A stretch of 64,000 nt of DNA from Thelonectria olida (taxonomy: Eukaryota > Ascomycota > Sordariomycetes > Hypocreales > Nectriaceae): assembly GCA_020736575.1 (NCBI GenBank), contig JAGPYM010000015.1, positions 434,001-498,000 on the forward strand. The letters are read 5' to 3'. The position numbers were made by a program, and so were the translations under genes. The first letter of the stretch is position 1. Each line of letters starts with the position of its first letter. A model generated the notes under the pieces. It was not told where the DNA came from and did no database searches. It saw only the letters and a list, made by a program, of their open reading frames with translations. Shown here in pieces: positions 11,020-20,738 of this stretch.

Positions 11020-12975
11020 ATGGCATCCTTCTTGGAAAAGTTGCGACCCGGCGCCGGTCGTACGCCCAACGACGAGCAAACGACTCCGCCATCTGCAGAT
11101 CCCGAGATCCAGGTGGCCATGGATACGATTCCCGACGATGTCGACAAGACCAACGACGCCGTCCCGGCCCCTGATGCGCAGCCCGGTGTGAGGAAAATCG
11201 AGGCCGTAACTCTAGCCTGGACCAGGACTTCGCTGGCTGCCCTGCTGGGCCTGTACGTTCTGGCCCCATTCCGTATTCTCGAACCCTGCTGACGCTCATC
11301 TTTGACAGTATCTGGCTCTTGTTCTTGACCAATGGATTCAGACTGTCGATTCTCGCCAGCTTGCTGCCTTATGTCACCAGTGAGTGGCAGTCTCATTCGC
11401 TGTTGACTGTTATCGGCATTGTGTCAGACGCCATGACGGCTGCCGTGTACATTCCCATGGCCAAGCTGCTGGATGTCTGGGGCCGCGCCGAAGGCTTCCT
11501 CCTCATGGCATGCTTTTCCACTCTCGGCCTGATTCTCATGGCTGTATCTCACAATCTCGCGACATTTTGTGCTGCCCAGGTAATACTCAATGAAATGCCC
11601 TGTTGCGTTCCCCTGGACATGCTGACGAACAAAATAGGTCTTCTACTCCATTGGCTTCGCAGGCATCATCTACTGTGTCGTCGTCCTTGCCGCCGATGCA
11701 ACCAACCTGAAGAATCGAGGTCTCGCATTCGCCTTTACTTCCTCGCCATACATGATCACCGCATTCGCTGGATCTAAGGCCGCTGAAGGATTTCTCCTCA
11801 ACGTTAGCTGGCGCTGGGGTTTCGGTGCTTTTGCCATCATCCTGCCTTTTGTGACTCTACCATTGTTCATCCTGTTGAAGACGAACCAAATGAAAGCCGA
11901 GAAGCAAGGAATCTTGGTTCGAGAGAGAAGTGGCCGTACCGTGTTGGAGAAGATCAAATGGGGCGTCGTCGAATTTGATTGTGAGTACCTATCCTTAACC
12001 GAGCTGTCTCTAGTGCACCATAATTAACCTGACTCGTGCATAGTGCTGGGAGTCTTCTTGTTTGCAGCTGGCTTCACAATCTTCCTGCTGCCATTTACGC
12101 TCGCTACTTCCGCTCCCAACGGCTGGAAGTCTGGCTACATCATTGCCATGATCATCGTCGGCTTTGTTCTGCTTGTCCTCTTCGCCCTGCAGCAGATTTA
12201 CCTGTCGCCCTCACCCTTCCTAAAGCACGATTTCCTCATCAACCGGACTGTTATCGGAGCTTGCCTTATTGATATGACATACCAAATGTCGTACTACTGT
12301 TGGAACCTCTATTTCACCTCGTTCCTCCAGGTCGTCAACAACCTAGGTGTGGCCGAGGCTGGGTACGTTAACAGCACCTTTCAGGTCGTGTCGGGTGTGC
12401 TTCTCTTCATCGTTGGCTATGCAATCCGCAAAACCGGTCGCTTCAGATGGTTGTTCTACATCGCTGTTCCGATTTACATCTTCGCTCTCGGTCTCATGAT
12501 CCACTTCCGCCGACCCAACGGATACATCGGCTACATCGTCATGTGTGAGATCTTTATTAGCATTGGAGGCGCAATCTTTATCCTCAACATGCAGCTGGCC
12601 GTGCTCGCTGCCGTTGATCATCAGCACGTTGCTGCTGTGCTGGCTGTCCTCTTCGTGTCGGGCACCATCGGCGGTGCAGTCGGTGCAGCCATCTCCGGAA
12701 CAATCTGGACGAACACATTCGGAAAGGCCCTCGCTCGCTATCTGCCCGAGTCTGCCCTTCCCAATCTGGCCACCATCTACGGAGATCTGTATGCGCAGCT
12801 TGCCTTCCCAGTTGGAAGCGTCGAACGTATTGCGATTCAGAAGGCGTATGGTTACGCGCAGACGAGGATGCTTGCTGCGGGAACTGGTATCATGGCGTTG
12901 TCGTTTGGCTGGATGATGCTGATCAAGAACTACAACGTGTCGAAGATGTCACAGACCAAGGGTGTTGTCTTTTGA
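11020..12975 (+). CDS. Siderophore-iron MFS transporter (MirB/ARN type)
   Basis: Four exons, 11020-11252, 11309-11579, 11638-11980 and 12044-12975, with three GT-AG introns; 592 residues. The start at 11020 gives a typical hydrophilic N-terminal tail of about 65 residues before the first membrane segment. About 12-14 hydrophobic segments follow. The early motif 'LLFLTNGFRLSILASLLPYV' region and the 'WRWGFGAF' block after TM6 are characteristic of the siderophore transporter (ARN/Mir) branch of MFS. These proteins take up ferric siderophores with protons at the plasma membrane. There is no siderophore synthetase nearby in the window. Regulation by an iron-responsive GATA factor is usual in the family; one weak candidate site is noted upstream. 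Confidence 0.9.
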
Positions 12976-13639
12976 GGTAGTGCGCTTATTAGTATTATTC
13001 GCGTGTCTGATAGGGCAACGTCTGTAGTGTCCGATCAGGTAGTATACCTAATGTATTCTGTAGTCTTTAGCCTACATTAATTAGTACTCTGAATCTTGTA
13101 TCAATCTGTAACGGCTGACCAAAGACCTAGTTCCGTTCCTGTTAGAATCATATGCCGTGCATATGCCGTGCAAATCCGTTTATCATAAGTAATGGAGGGA
13201 ATGGCTCTCCAGGCTTTCGCCCAAACCGCCGTAACGAGTCCCGGTGTTACCAACTCGATTCGCCTTTACCATCCCAGATGTTCACCACATCGGCTGTTCA
13301 CTATATCATCTGTTCATCATCTAGTTGTTTAGTATTAATATCACTCACTCCGGCTCCACAAATACGTGATTGAATGAGATCATTTTCATGAAATGAATTT
13401 CTCGCAGCCAAGTTTGTCGCCCCAGAGGTGAGGACTGACCATCTAAGCTCCCAGGAAATGCTCGCAGTATCTACCCGAAGCGCTTTATTAAGTCCCACAA
13501 ATGATTTATCTATAACGACTAGATACATATTATGATATAGAAGGCCTGCAATACCGTCTACCTTGTGGATTCTATGGATGCTAATATCTCGTACAGTCTA
13601 CTTATCCTGCTAGGTGACGAGCAACGGTAGTCCTATACC
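12976..13639. other. Intergenic stretch, nothing recognised
   Basis: 3' flank of the transporter, AT-rich, with a short tandem 'CATATGCCGTG' duplication near 13150-13172. No supported gene. Confidence 0.4.
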
Positions 13640-13806
13640 CTAGAGTTCCCACATCAAGCTACTCTCTGGGGAGACTCTCTCAAAGTTCCACGGGTTCCAA
13701 GCTTTCTTGGATGCTTGTGCACCGACGCGGTTCGCCAAAGCTGGCTCAGCAGCTTTGGCAGGAGCCAACTCGATAGTCTGGACCTTCTTCGTACCACACT
13801 TGCATC
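13640..13806 (-). pseudogene. Short unlisted exon or gene relic, function unknown
   Basis: On the minus strand a coding-like frame begins after a good acceptor (CCTAG at 13807-13811) and ends at a TAG at 13640-13642. It encodes about 54 residues: a CxC motif at the start, an Ala-rich middle and a C-terminus ending in a Trp/Pro-rich block (WNPWNF) and LMWEL. It looks like the last exon of a gene, but the same frame upstream of the acceptor is broken by stops and I find no partner exon. A perfect 9-bp inverted repeat (13735-13758) lies inside it. I recognise no family. Confidence 0.3.
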
Positions 13807-13933
13807 CTAGGCGTGGAATTTATTCGGAACTATCGACTTGCGACCAAGAGTCTGAATACATGGCCATCATTAGAAGCTCATGACAGCAATTGCCCAGGAC
13901 GTATACTTAAACTATCCTTTGGATATAGAGTCC

Positions 13934-14290
13934 TTAGTAGACTTTCTTGAACCGAGTTCTATGAGTATGGAATGGGGGAAAGTGAGCTGGGAGTCGGTGA
14001 ATGTAGAGATAGGCAGCCAACACCAAATTGGCTCTGAGTGACTCCGCCAACAATACTTCACGTGCGAATGCTGCGATCGCGGGAGTATCGTTGTTGGTGT
14101 CCGTCTCTGCGAAATAGAATGGTAATAGAACATATTTGTCTATAACAAGTTTGTCCGTTCCTACGCCGTGTCCTGTAACCAGGTGTTGCAACGGTACGTA
14201 TCTCTGTTTCGGGGAAATGCTTGGCTATCCATGTCTTATCCACCAACGTCATCGACCCACGATATGTTCATCAAGAACATCACGCATACC
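13934..14290 (-). pseudogene. Relic resembling a retropepsin-like (aspartyl protease) domain of a retroelement or derived gene
   Basis: Two overlapping minus-strand frames join into one plausible stretch. The first (from about 14265) has the block MTLVDKTW, typical of the residues just after the active-site DTG of retropepsin-like domains. The second (to about 13990) carries 'YVLLPFYF', 'REVLLAESLRANLVL', typical of later strands of the same fold. Where the catalytic Asp-Thr-Gly should be, the reading is degenerate. A frame break lies near 14180-14200. No LTRs or other pol domains are seen. The assignment rests on motif memory and is tentative. Confidence 0.4.
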
Positions 14291-15302
14291 GCGTTGTTGC
14301 AAGGCGTTGACATTGGGTCGACTGTCTAGTATTCAGTGTTGACCGTGGCTGTGGCCCATCAGCTAAGTCTAGTCCCAAATAAGAACTCAAGCAAGACCTG
14401 AAGCTTACGCTGGTTTCCATTGACGGTGTTCTGGGAAGTAATTGGTTGAGGGCCCGGGCAGAGAAGTCAAATGTGAAGCGAGGATGTTGAGATCTGAGAG
14501 AAAAAAAGGCCTCGGGAGGCAGAGCGGTCGTAGATCCTTGAGTTTTATTCTTACTAACTTTTCAAGACGGTTGGCTACCTTCCGACTGGCTGCTCGTCCT
14601 ATATCCCGAGCATGCCAAAATATGGTTGTTGACACATGTGTCAATGAATTGGCAATTCTGGTGCATCTAAACAGGGAACTCTTCACACAGAAACTCCAGC
14701 ACGTGTGAATGATTTGACTTTGTGATTGCTTTCATCATGATGCCATGGAAAACACCTGGTTGAGATTGCTGGACATTGGTTGGCTGGCTGGGCACTTAGA
14801 GAGACAAGCCGTTGGTGAATAATATTCACGATTCGGTTGGGGACATTGTACATAAGGTACCTACCCCCTCAGCACCTCCCGTGCTCCCCTTGTGCATCAA
14901 ATTCAAGTCATCACACGCGACGGGCCCCCCTATCCGCACATGATGCAAAGAGAACACCATGGCGACTGAAGAAGGAAGTGGGGGTGCAGATGAGATCACA
15001 ATGTCTTCTCTCAGCGGTCCTTGGATGCGAAGACAATTCAATATTGCATTAACGATGTGATTCATTTACCAAGACTAAGAGACTTTTATCGTGGTCGCGT
15101 TACCCACGACTGGAACTTGAAAGCTATGGTGGAGAGCCAGAGCAGAGTACTAGGCTCATTCGTTATCTTACAACCCTCAGCCACCCGAAATGGCTCGTGG
15201 GCCGTGGCCTGCATCCACTGCTAAGAGTGCGGTGTCTGCATTGGAAAATCTAGAGCGTATAGAAGAGGAGAGCATTGGGGCCATGCTCAATGCAATGGCT
15301 AA
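14291..15302. other. Intergenic stretch, nothing recognised
   Basis: Only short frames without domain features. Part of the relic-rich 13-17 kb zone. Confidence 0.4.
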
Positions 15303-15596
15303 GGGCCCGACGTTGGCGACTATGATGATTATGATTACGATAGTGATCCAGGAATTAATGCCTATGATGGGGCATTCGACCCTGAATCTCTTGATAGCTT
15401 CTGGGATAACAGCTGGTGAGATGTCCTTGTTCAACTCGGGGAGGCTTGTCGTGCTTGCCCTCGTATTTCATCAACGTGCGCCTACTGGACTCCATATTCA
15501 TTCAAAACTCTTTTGTGTCGAGCCCAAGCAGTCATCAACCAGCCGTATATTCGCAACCTTACGGAAGAGTACACTACAACCCATCTGCGGGGGTAA
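15303..15596 (+). pseudogene. Decayed coding fragment with an in-frame stop
   Basis: Reading from 15303, the frame gives an acidic Asp/Tyr-rich segment (GDYDDYDYDSDPG at about 15321-15359), then FDPESLDSFWDNSW, then a TGA at 15417-15419, and then continues coding-like for 58 codons (15420-15593) to a TAA at 15594-15596. The second half has Cys/Trp/Tyr composition typical of protein (CRACP, CAYWTPYSF). A frame immediately upstream (about 15190-15302) could have been its continuation through a frameshift. One alternative is that the GTGAGA at 15416-15421 is an intron donor rather than a stop mutation. No family recognised. Confidence 0.35.
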
Positions 15597-15855
15597 CATG
15601 TGGGTAAACTGAATTACTTGACAAGCTGGATCGCAAAATTACATCGATGAGGCAGGGGGTGGCCGTGTTTGTAAGTCACGATTGCGTAATAGAGTGAATC
15701 AAGACATCTATTTCATGTACACAATGCCTCGCTTCTAATGGTTCAGGATTACTTTCATGCCTGGATTCCATTAAGAGCATTCGTTACATGAATTCTCATC
15801 GAGACTGGGCGACCATTTTCTACACGATGGTTCCCGTATTGACAGCAAGTACTCA

Positions 15856-16086
15856 TCAATCCTTTATTTGAAGGATTTCCTTGAGTCGATGTGCCCAGCA
15901 CACTAGCTCGGGATGAAGACGGTTGGAGTTTTCTTTCGCATCATCGCCACGGCGTGTTTCGTTAAAGAAAAATAGCCGTGGAAGGTGTTCGAAGCTGGGC
16001 TCCCATCCGAGAGTCATCGCGTTGCAGATCAGATTGAATTCCGGTCCCTCAATGCAAAGTCTGTCGGAGAAATTCACGTGTCTCAA
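15856..16086 (-). pseudogene. Possible C-terminal coding relic, unknown family
   Basis: A 76-codon minus-strand frame with balanced, protein-like composition (several Phe/Leu/Trp, Arg/Asp-rich middle, ends in a short helix). No partner exon upstream is evident. Reported only because it sits in a zone with other relics; it may be chance. Confidence 0.2.
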
Positions 16087-17178
16087 GTCTCAAAATGAGA
16101 CTCCGCGTTGTGATTATAGCAACTCTCAGCATCATTGAGCACGGCCTTCGTGAACCAGGGTGTAATTGAATTCGATGGCCGGGTCGGAGGGACCACAAGG
16201 CAAGTTGAGGATACGGTATCTCAATTCAATTCAGGCTGTTATGTAAGTCATTGAAGGATGAAGAGAATGGGACAATGGATAAACGAGTATGAGATATTTA
16301 CGACCAAAAACCCCAATACTGGGCATGGAAAATACGAGAACAAGTGAATGAAACGTTCCATAAAACCGAATAATTGACCGTCCAGGCATGCCGCATGAGC
16401 TATATTCGTGCTGACTGTTTCCAGCCCGTTGGTCTCGAAAGGATAGCTTCAACCGGCCACGACGTCATTACCCACGAAACGCTTTCGCCGGTGCTTTCCA
16501 GTGACGCGTTCAGTGGGCGTTGTGGCTTTTGCCCGGTATGGAAGAAGCCTCAAGCCGCATGCCGACACTGGTGAGTCTGTAAATTGCTTATGAATGAGAA
16601 ACAAAGGAACCTGGAGCTAAGACCCAGCCACCGCAACGACGGGGAAACACAGCCTCAGCGGCTGTCTTTCGTTAGCTTCGGTCCTGCCTTTCTCATTGTA
16701 AGCTGCTGTTGCTCTCCTCGTACCGGCAATGCGTCAACAGCAGTTTGGTCGTAGCCCAGCGCCTACGAAGCGCCACATGCGCCATCGTGGCAACTAGGCC
16801 AGTATTCGAGTTGAGTGACGTACGCACATGTTTCTGCTCGACCTACCTACTTAGGGAACTAATTCGATGACAGAAAATCGGGCCTTCTGTTCGTTATTCG
16901 GAAACTTACTTTCGGCACGGCCGAGGTGTCAACTGTCAACCATCGTGAAGTTGGAGGTTGACAACGAATGCAACGATGCATCGTTACACAACGAGTCGAA
17001 AGGAGATCTGAACACATGAATATCTGCTGTAGATGGGGAGTCTTTAGATCCAGGTCGCAAGTATAAGAGCAACACGTTCCGCGGCCATCAAGTCATATTC
17101 TTCATCAATCGCATCATCAACAAGAACAACAACAAAGCACACTCACCATCACCATCTTTCTTTTACCAGACAATCAAC
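16087..17178. other. Intergenic stretch with the promoter of the secreted protein gene at 17179
   Basis: No gene seen. A TATA-like GTATAAGAG lies at about 17059-17067, roughly 115 bp before the next ATG, and the leader is CA-rich as is common before fungal starts. Confidence 0.45.
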
Positions 17179-17630
17179 ATGAAGGTCTCTCAGTTCCTCG
17201 CCGGCACCTTCTTCGCCGCCAGTGCCCTCGCTGTCCCTGCTTCCCCCCCGGTCACCGAGACCTTCGTTCAAGTGCCTCTTAGCGGGCCGCTGGACTGGAT
17301 CGCGGGCCCTAGCCTGTTCCCCGGCGAGGTCATCGAAGGCTTCCACGCGCCCTACGACAAGTACGACCGTAAGACTTGGTCCGAATATGTCCTGAAGAGA
17401 TGCAAGGGCTTCAAGGCAACCACGTCCACCATTGGGTATTCTGGTAAGTTGCGGCCGTGGCAGACAGAAAGAGCATGACTAACCAATTCGATATAGCCAT
17501 CAACAGCGGAACTCCCAAGGAGCGCGCCTGGTTTGGCTACTGCTTCCGCGGAGGTGCCACCACTCCTGCTGATTACAAGAGGGACCCTGCTGGATGCGTT
17601 GAAGATTCTGTGGCTTACACCTGCGCCTAA
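17179..17630 (+). CDS. Small secreted four-cysteine protein (132 aa), effector candidate
   Basis: Two exons, 17179-17443 and 17497-17630, joined across a 53-bp GT-AG intron. Residues 1-18 form a clear signal peptide (basic start, hydrophobic core, ALA-V cleavage region). The mature protein has four Cys at about positions 75, 104, 122 and 131, enough for two disulfides, all in the C-terminal half. No known domain is visible. Size, secretion and paired cysteines match fungal effector candidates or small antimicrobial-type proteins, but that is inference. The intron was needed: the unspliced frame runs out in a run without cysteines, whereas the spliced frame ends exactly after the last Cys. Confidence 0.75.
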
Positions 17631-18546
17631 TTGAGCATATGAATTCCCCTGCTCAATGGCCAGATGAGTTGTCTCATCTCGAATAGATCCTCTTCGTCAG
17701 GGAAGAGCTTAGACTTGGCTCCTCAGTTTTGTATTTAGACTGTCCTTTTGTACTCACCCTTTGGCGGCAGGCCCAGAGACTATAAAGCAATAAAAGGGAG
17801 TTGCCCTTCATTGATCGCTTTATTCGTCTGCTGGTCGTCCGTCGTACCAAAATGGGTGTGTTGTAATGCCAACACAGGCACATAATTATAGAAATAAAAC
17901 GAAATCAGTTTTCTCACAGTCGACTGGAACATGATGCAGTAATATTTGAACGAATTAGTTTTTGAGAGTCGGTTGCGATGAGCTTCGTATGCCTAATGTA
18001 CTGGCATCGTTTCACTTATTAGCTGCTCGCTCCACGACCTTGATGACAGCTCTTCTTGATTATGCAGCCGATGAAAGCCGTACAATGCTGCTTCGAGCCG
18101 GCTTAGAGCGACCCAGATGGCGGGGTTCTCTAGTTCGGCGGATATCTTCCTCCTCCTCGGATCCGACAGCGACGCTGTTCCTAGCGTGTCCGGTCCTGAC
18201 CTTGGGAAGCCGAGCCCATGACCGATCCCACTCACCGAGTGACGAACCAGCTCAAACATGATTGTAGCTAATAGACAGTTTGTTGAGGCCATGTGTTACC
18301 CCGCGTGATCGAGCACAAAGGATACCGGCTTACTTCGGACCACGTCTCATGTCGGAGCCGAGAGAGGCGGACTAGTCGTCATCTGGGTGTTCACACATAA
18401 ATGACAGTGTTTCTCGCCATGATGACTTGGTTACGACAGAGGGCCATTGTCGTTTATCCCCGCACGGAGACCGCTATCAAGCTTCCGACCATATCCAACT
18501 GCCTTCCTTGTATCCCCCTTGCGTAACCCCATCGTTTGTCGCCAAC
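17631..18546. other. Intergenic stretch, nothing recognised
   Basis: 3' flank of the secreted protein gene and promoter/leader of the GABA transaminase. The frame of the transaminase is open upstream to 18427 but has no ATG there. Confidence 0.4.
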
Positions 18547-19962
18547 ATGGCATCCTCTACTCTTAACGAACCAGCTGGTCCCTCTATCAAGACAGAGGTC
18601 CCCGGTCCTCGTGGCGCAGCCGCTCAGAGGAAGCTCGATGTGGTGCTCGATGCTCGAACCGTCAACATCGTCTGCGATTACGAAAGCTCGCACGGGAACT
18701 ATCTGGTCGATGTTGATGGTAACACATATCTCGATGCCTACTCGCAAATCGCCAGTATCCCCGTGGGCTACAACAATCCTCGCCTCCGAGCTGCCGCGAC
18801 CAGCGAGGAGATGATCAGTTCCATGATCAACCGCCCTGCTACAGGTTTCTTCCCCCGACAAGACTATGCCCAAATTTTGGAGCAAGGCGTCCTGAAGGTC
18901 GCTCCGCCTGGAATGCCACATGTGTGGATGGCAACGAGCGGCAGCGACGCAAACGAGGGAGCCTACAAGGCTGCATTCATTTGGTATCGCCGTCGGAAAA
19001 CATGGACCGACGAGGAGAACAAGTCGTGCATGCTAAACCAATCTCCGGGCTCCCCCAACTTGGCCATTCTGTCGTTTGGATCTGGATTCCACGGCCGCGG
19101 GTTCGCCAGCTTGAGCACCACCCGGACCAAGGTGACGCACAAGATGGACATTCCCGCCTTTAACTGGCCGCAAGCCCAGTTTCCAAAGTTGAAGTACCCT
19201 CTGGAACAATTCAAGGAAGAAAACAGAAAGGAGGAGCTTCGTTCTCTGGAAGAAGTGAAGAAGATTCTCGACTCATGGCACTGTCCGGTGGCAGCCCTCG
19301 TCGTCGAACCAATTCAGTCTGAGGGCGGCGACAACCATGCGTCTCCCGACTTCTTCCGAGGACTCCAGGAGATTACAAAGAAACGAGGCATGGCTTTCAT
19401 CGTTGACGAGGTGCAGACCGGTGTCGGCGCCACGGGCAAGTTCTGGGGCCACGAACACTGGGCGCTCTCATCGCCCCCTGACATTGTCACCTTCTCCAAG
19501 AAGTTCCAGGCTGCCGGCTACTACTTCTCAGACCCTGAATTCAGGCCTGAAGTTCCCTTGCGCCTGTTCAATACGTGGCTGGGAGATCCGTGTCGCGCAA
19601 TCCTCGCCAAGGCTATTGTGGAAGAGATTGAGGCCAACAATTTGATCAAACTGGCCGAGGAGGTCGGCGGGTACCTGATGGGAAAGCTGCGAGACTTGGC
19701 AAAGGCTGCACCCGAATCCTTTGGCAACCTGCGAGGACAGGGGACCATTATTGCCTGGGATCTGTCGAGCACTGAGCAGCGGAACAAGGTTGTGTCGGCA
19801 CTGCGTGGCCGCGGTGTCATTGTCGGAACTAGCGGCGATGTTGCTATTCGGGTGCGACCGATGCTGGTATTTGAGAAGAAGCACGCAGATATCTTGTTGA
19901 GTGCGTTGGAAGAGGTCATCAAGGCAGAAGGGAAAGTGTCGAATGCGGCAGCGCGGTTGTAA
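18547..19962 (+). CDS. 4-aminobutyrate (GABA) aminotransferase
   Basis: Intronless 471-residue class III PLP aminotransferase. GABA transaminase moves the amino group of GABA to 2-oxoglutarate, giving succinic semialdehyde and glutamate. Visible landmarks are the cofactor-binding block with SGSDANE at about 131-137, the FHGRG motif near 181-185, the VEPIQSEGGD motif near 253-262, the IVDEVQTG motif near 285-292 and the PLP lysine in TFSKKFQ near 315-321. Length fits the eukaryotic enzyme family without a mitochondrial leader. The ATG at 18547 is chosen because the longer upstream frame starts at a non-ATG codon. The gene is flanked by secreted-protein genes, with no obvious pathway partner. 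Confidence 0.95.
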   Translation: MASSTLNEPAGPSIKTEVPGPRGAAAQRKLDVVLDARTVNIVCDYESSHGNYLVDVDGNTYLDAYSQIASIPVGYNNPRLRAAATSEEMISSMINRPATGFFPRQDYAQILEQGVLKVAPPGMPHVWMATSGSDANEGAYKAAFIWYRRRKTWTDEENKSCMLNQSPGSPNLAILSFGSGFHGRGFASLSTTRTKVTHKMDIPAFNWPQAQFPKLKYPLEQFKEENRKEELRSLEEVKKILDSWHCPVAALVVEPIQSEGGDNHASPDFFRGLQEITKKRGMAFIVDEVQTGVGATGKFWGHEHWALSSPPDIVTFSKKFQAAGYYFSDPEFRPEVPLRLFNTWLGDPCRAILAKAIVEEIEANNLIKLAEEVGGYLMGKLRDLAKAAPESFGNLRGQGTIIAWDLSSTEQRNKVVSALRGRGVIVGTSGDVAIRVRPMLVFEKKHADILLSALEEVIKAEGKVSNAAARL

Positions 19963-20150
19963 TTGTTGAGCAAGGTCTTATGATTTAATTATTGGAAAAA
20001 TGCACACAGAATGACTAGTCTAAGATCTAGGCTTTGAAAGAATGGAAACATCTGCCTATCGCACGCCTCGTCTCCCACTTCTTCGTCCTCCCTTTTCTGA
20101 CACAACGCTCACTAGGCGTACCGCCCTACACTATTCCCCTCAGGCTTAAC

Positions 20151-20738
20151 TCACTTCTCCAAACAGACCTGGGAGTAGTAAGTAAGGAACGTGGTAGCCG
20201 CAGCAGCACAACAAAAGATAGACTCTTGGTTGGCCTTGGCAGCACAAGCTACACACGCAGCAACAAAGTTGATGCTCGAAAAGTTGGCGCAGGAGCGACA
20301 GGCGGATGGGTGGGGAGCGCTGTTGCAGCTAAACGAGTTGGCCTTTTGCTCAGTCGCGCTCTTAATCTGAGGGCAGCTTCGGGCTCGCTTGTGGAGGGCG
20401 GGAATGTCCGAGACGGCGATGCCCTCCATGCTCAAAACCTTGTCGAGGTTGGAGAGCAGGTTCTCTTCCTTGGAAATGGCCACGATGGGCTCAAAGTATT
20501 TGTCGAAGAGGGATTCGGGGATGCACGCGGCAGGAGAGTTAAGGTACTCATCCGGAATGGCGGGGAGTGCAAGTTCGTTGGACTGGGTAGTGTTGCTGGT
20601 CAACAGGTTGAAAGTCTGACCCAGAGCCTGGACGTGGGAGAGACTGATACAGCCAGTGGTGTCGCCGGTCTTGTACGTGACATTCTGAGTGAATGCAGGT
20701 ACGGCCAACATGGCAAGAATGAGGAACTTGGAAGCCAT
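20151..20738 (-). CDS. Secreted cysteine-rich protein (195 aa), unknown family
   Basis: Single frame from the ATG at 20738. Residues 1-17 form a signal peptide ending near Ala-Phe-Thr-Gln. The mature protein holds 11 Cys, clustered in the last ~80 residues (including CxxC and CC motifs near the C-terminus), and three N-glycosylation sequons near the N-terminus. The middle is helical and poor in cysteine. This layout, a leading helical segment plus a compact C-terminal cysteine-rich part, is seen in uncharacterised fungal secreted proteins; I cannot name a domain. The long antisense frame over the same bases is a shadow. A TATTTAATA element at 20839-20847 lies about 100 bp upstream. Confidence 0.75.
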   Translation of the reverse strand: MASKFLILAMLAVPAFTQNVTYKTGDTTGCISLSHVQALGQTFNLLTSNTTQSNELALPAIPDEYLNSPAACIPESLFDKYFEPIVAISKEENLLSNLDKVLSMEGIAVSDIPALHKRARSCPQIKSATEQKANSFSCNSAPHPSACRSCANFSSINFVAACVACAAKANQESIFCCAAAATTFLTYYSQVCLEK

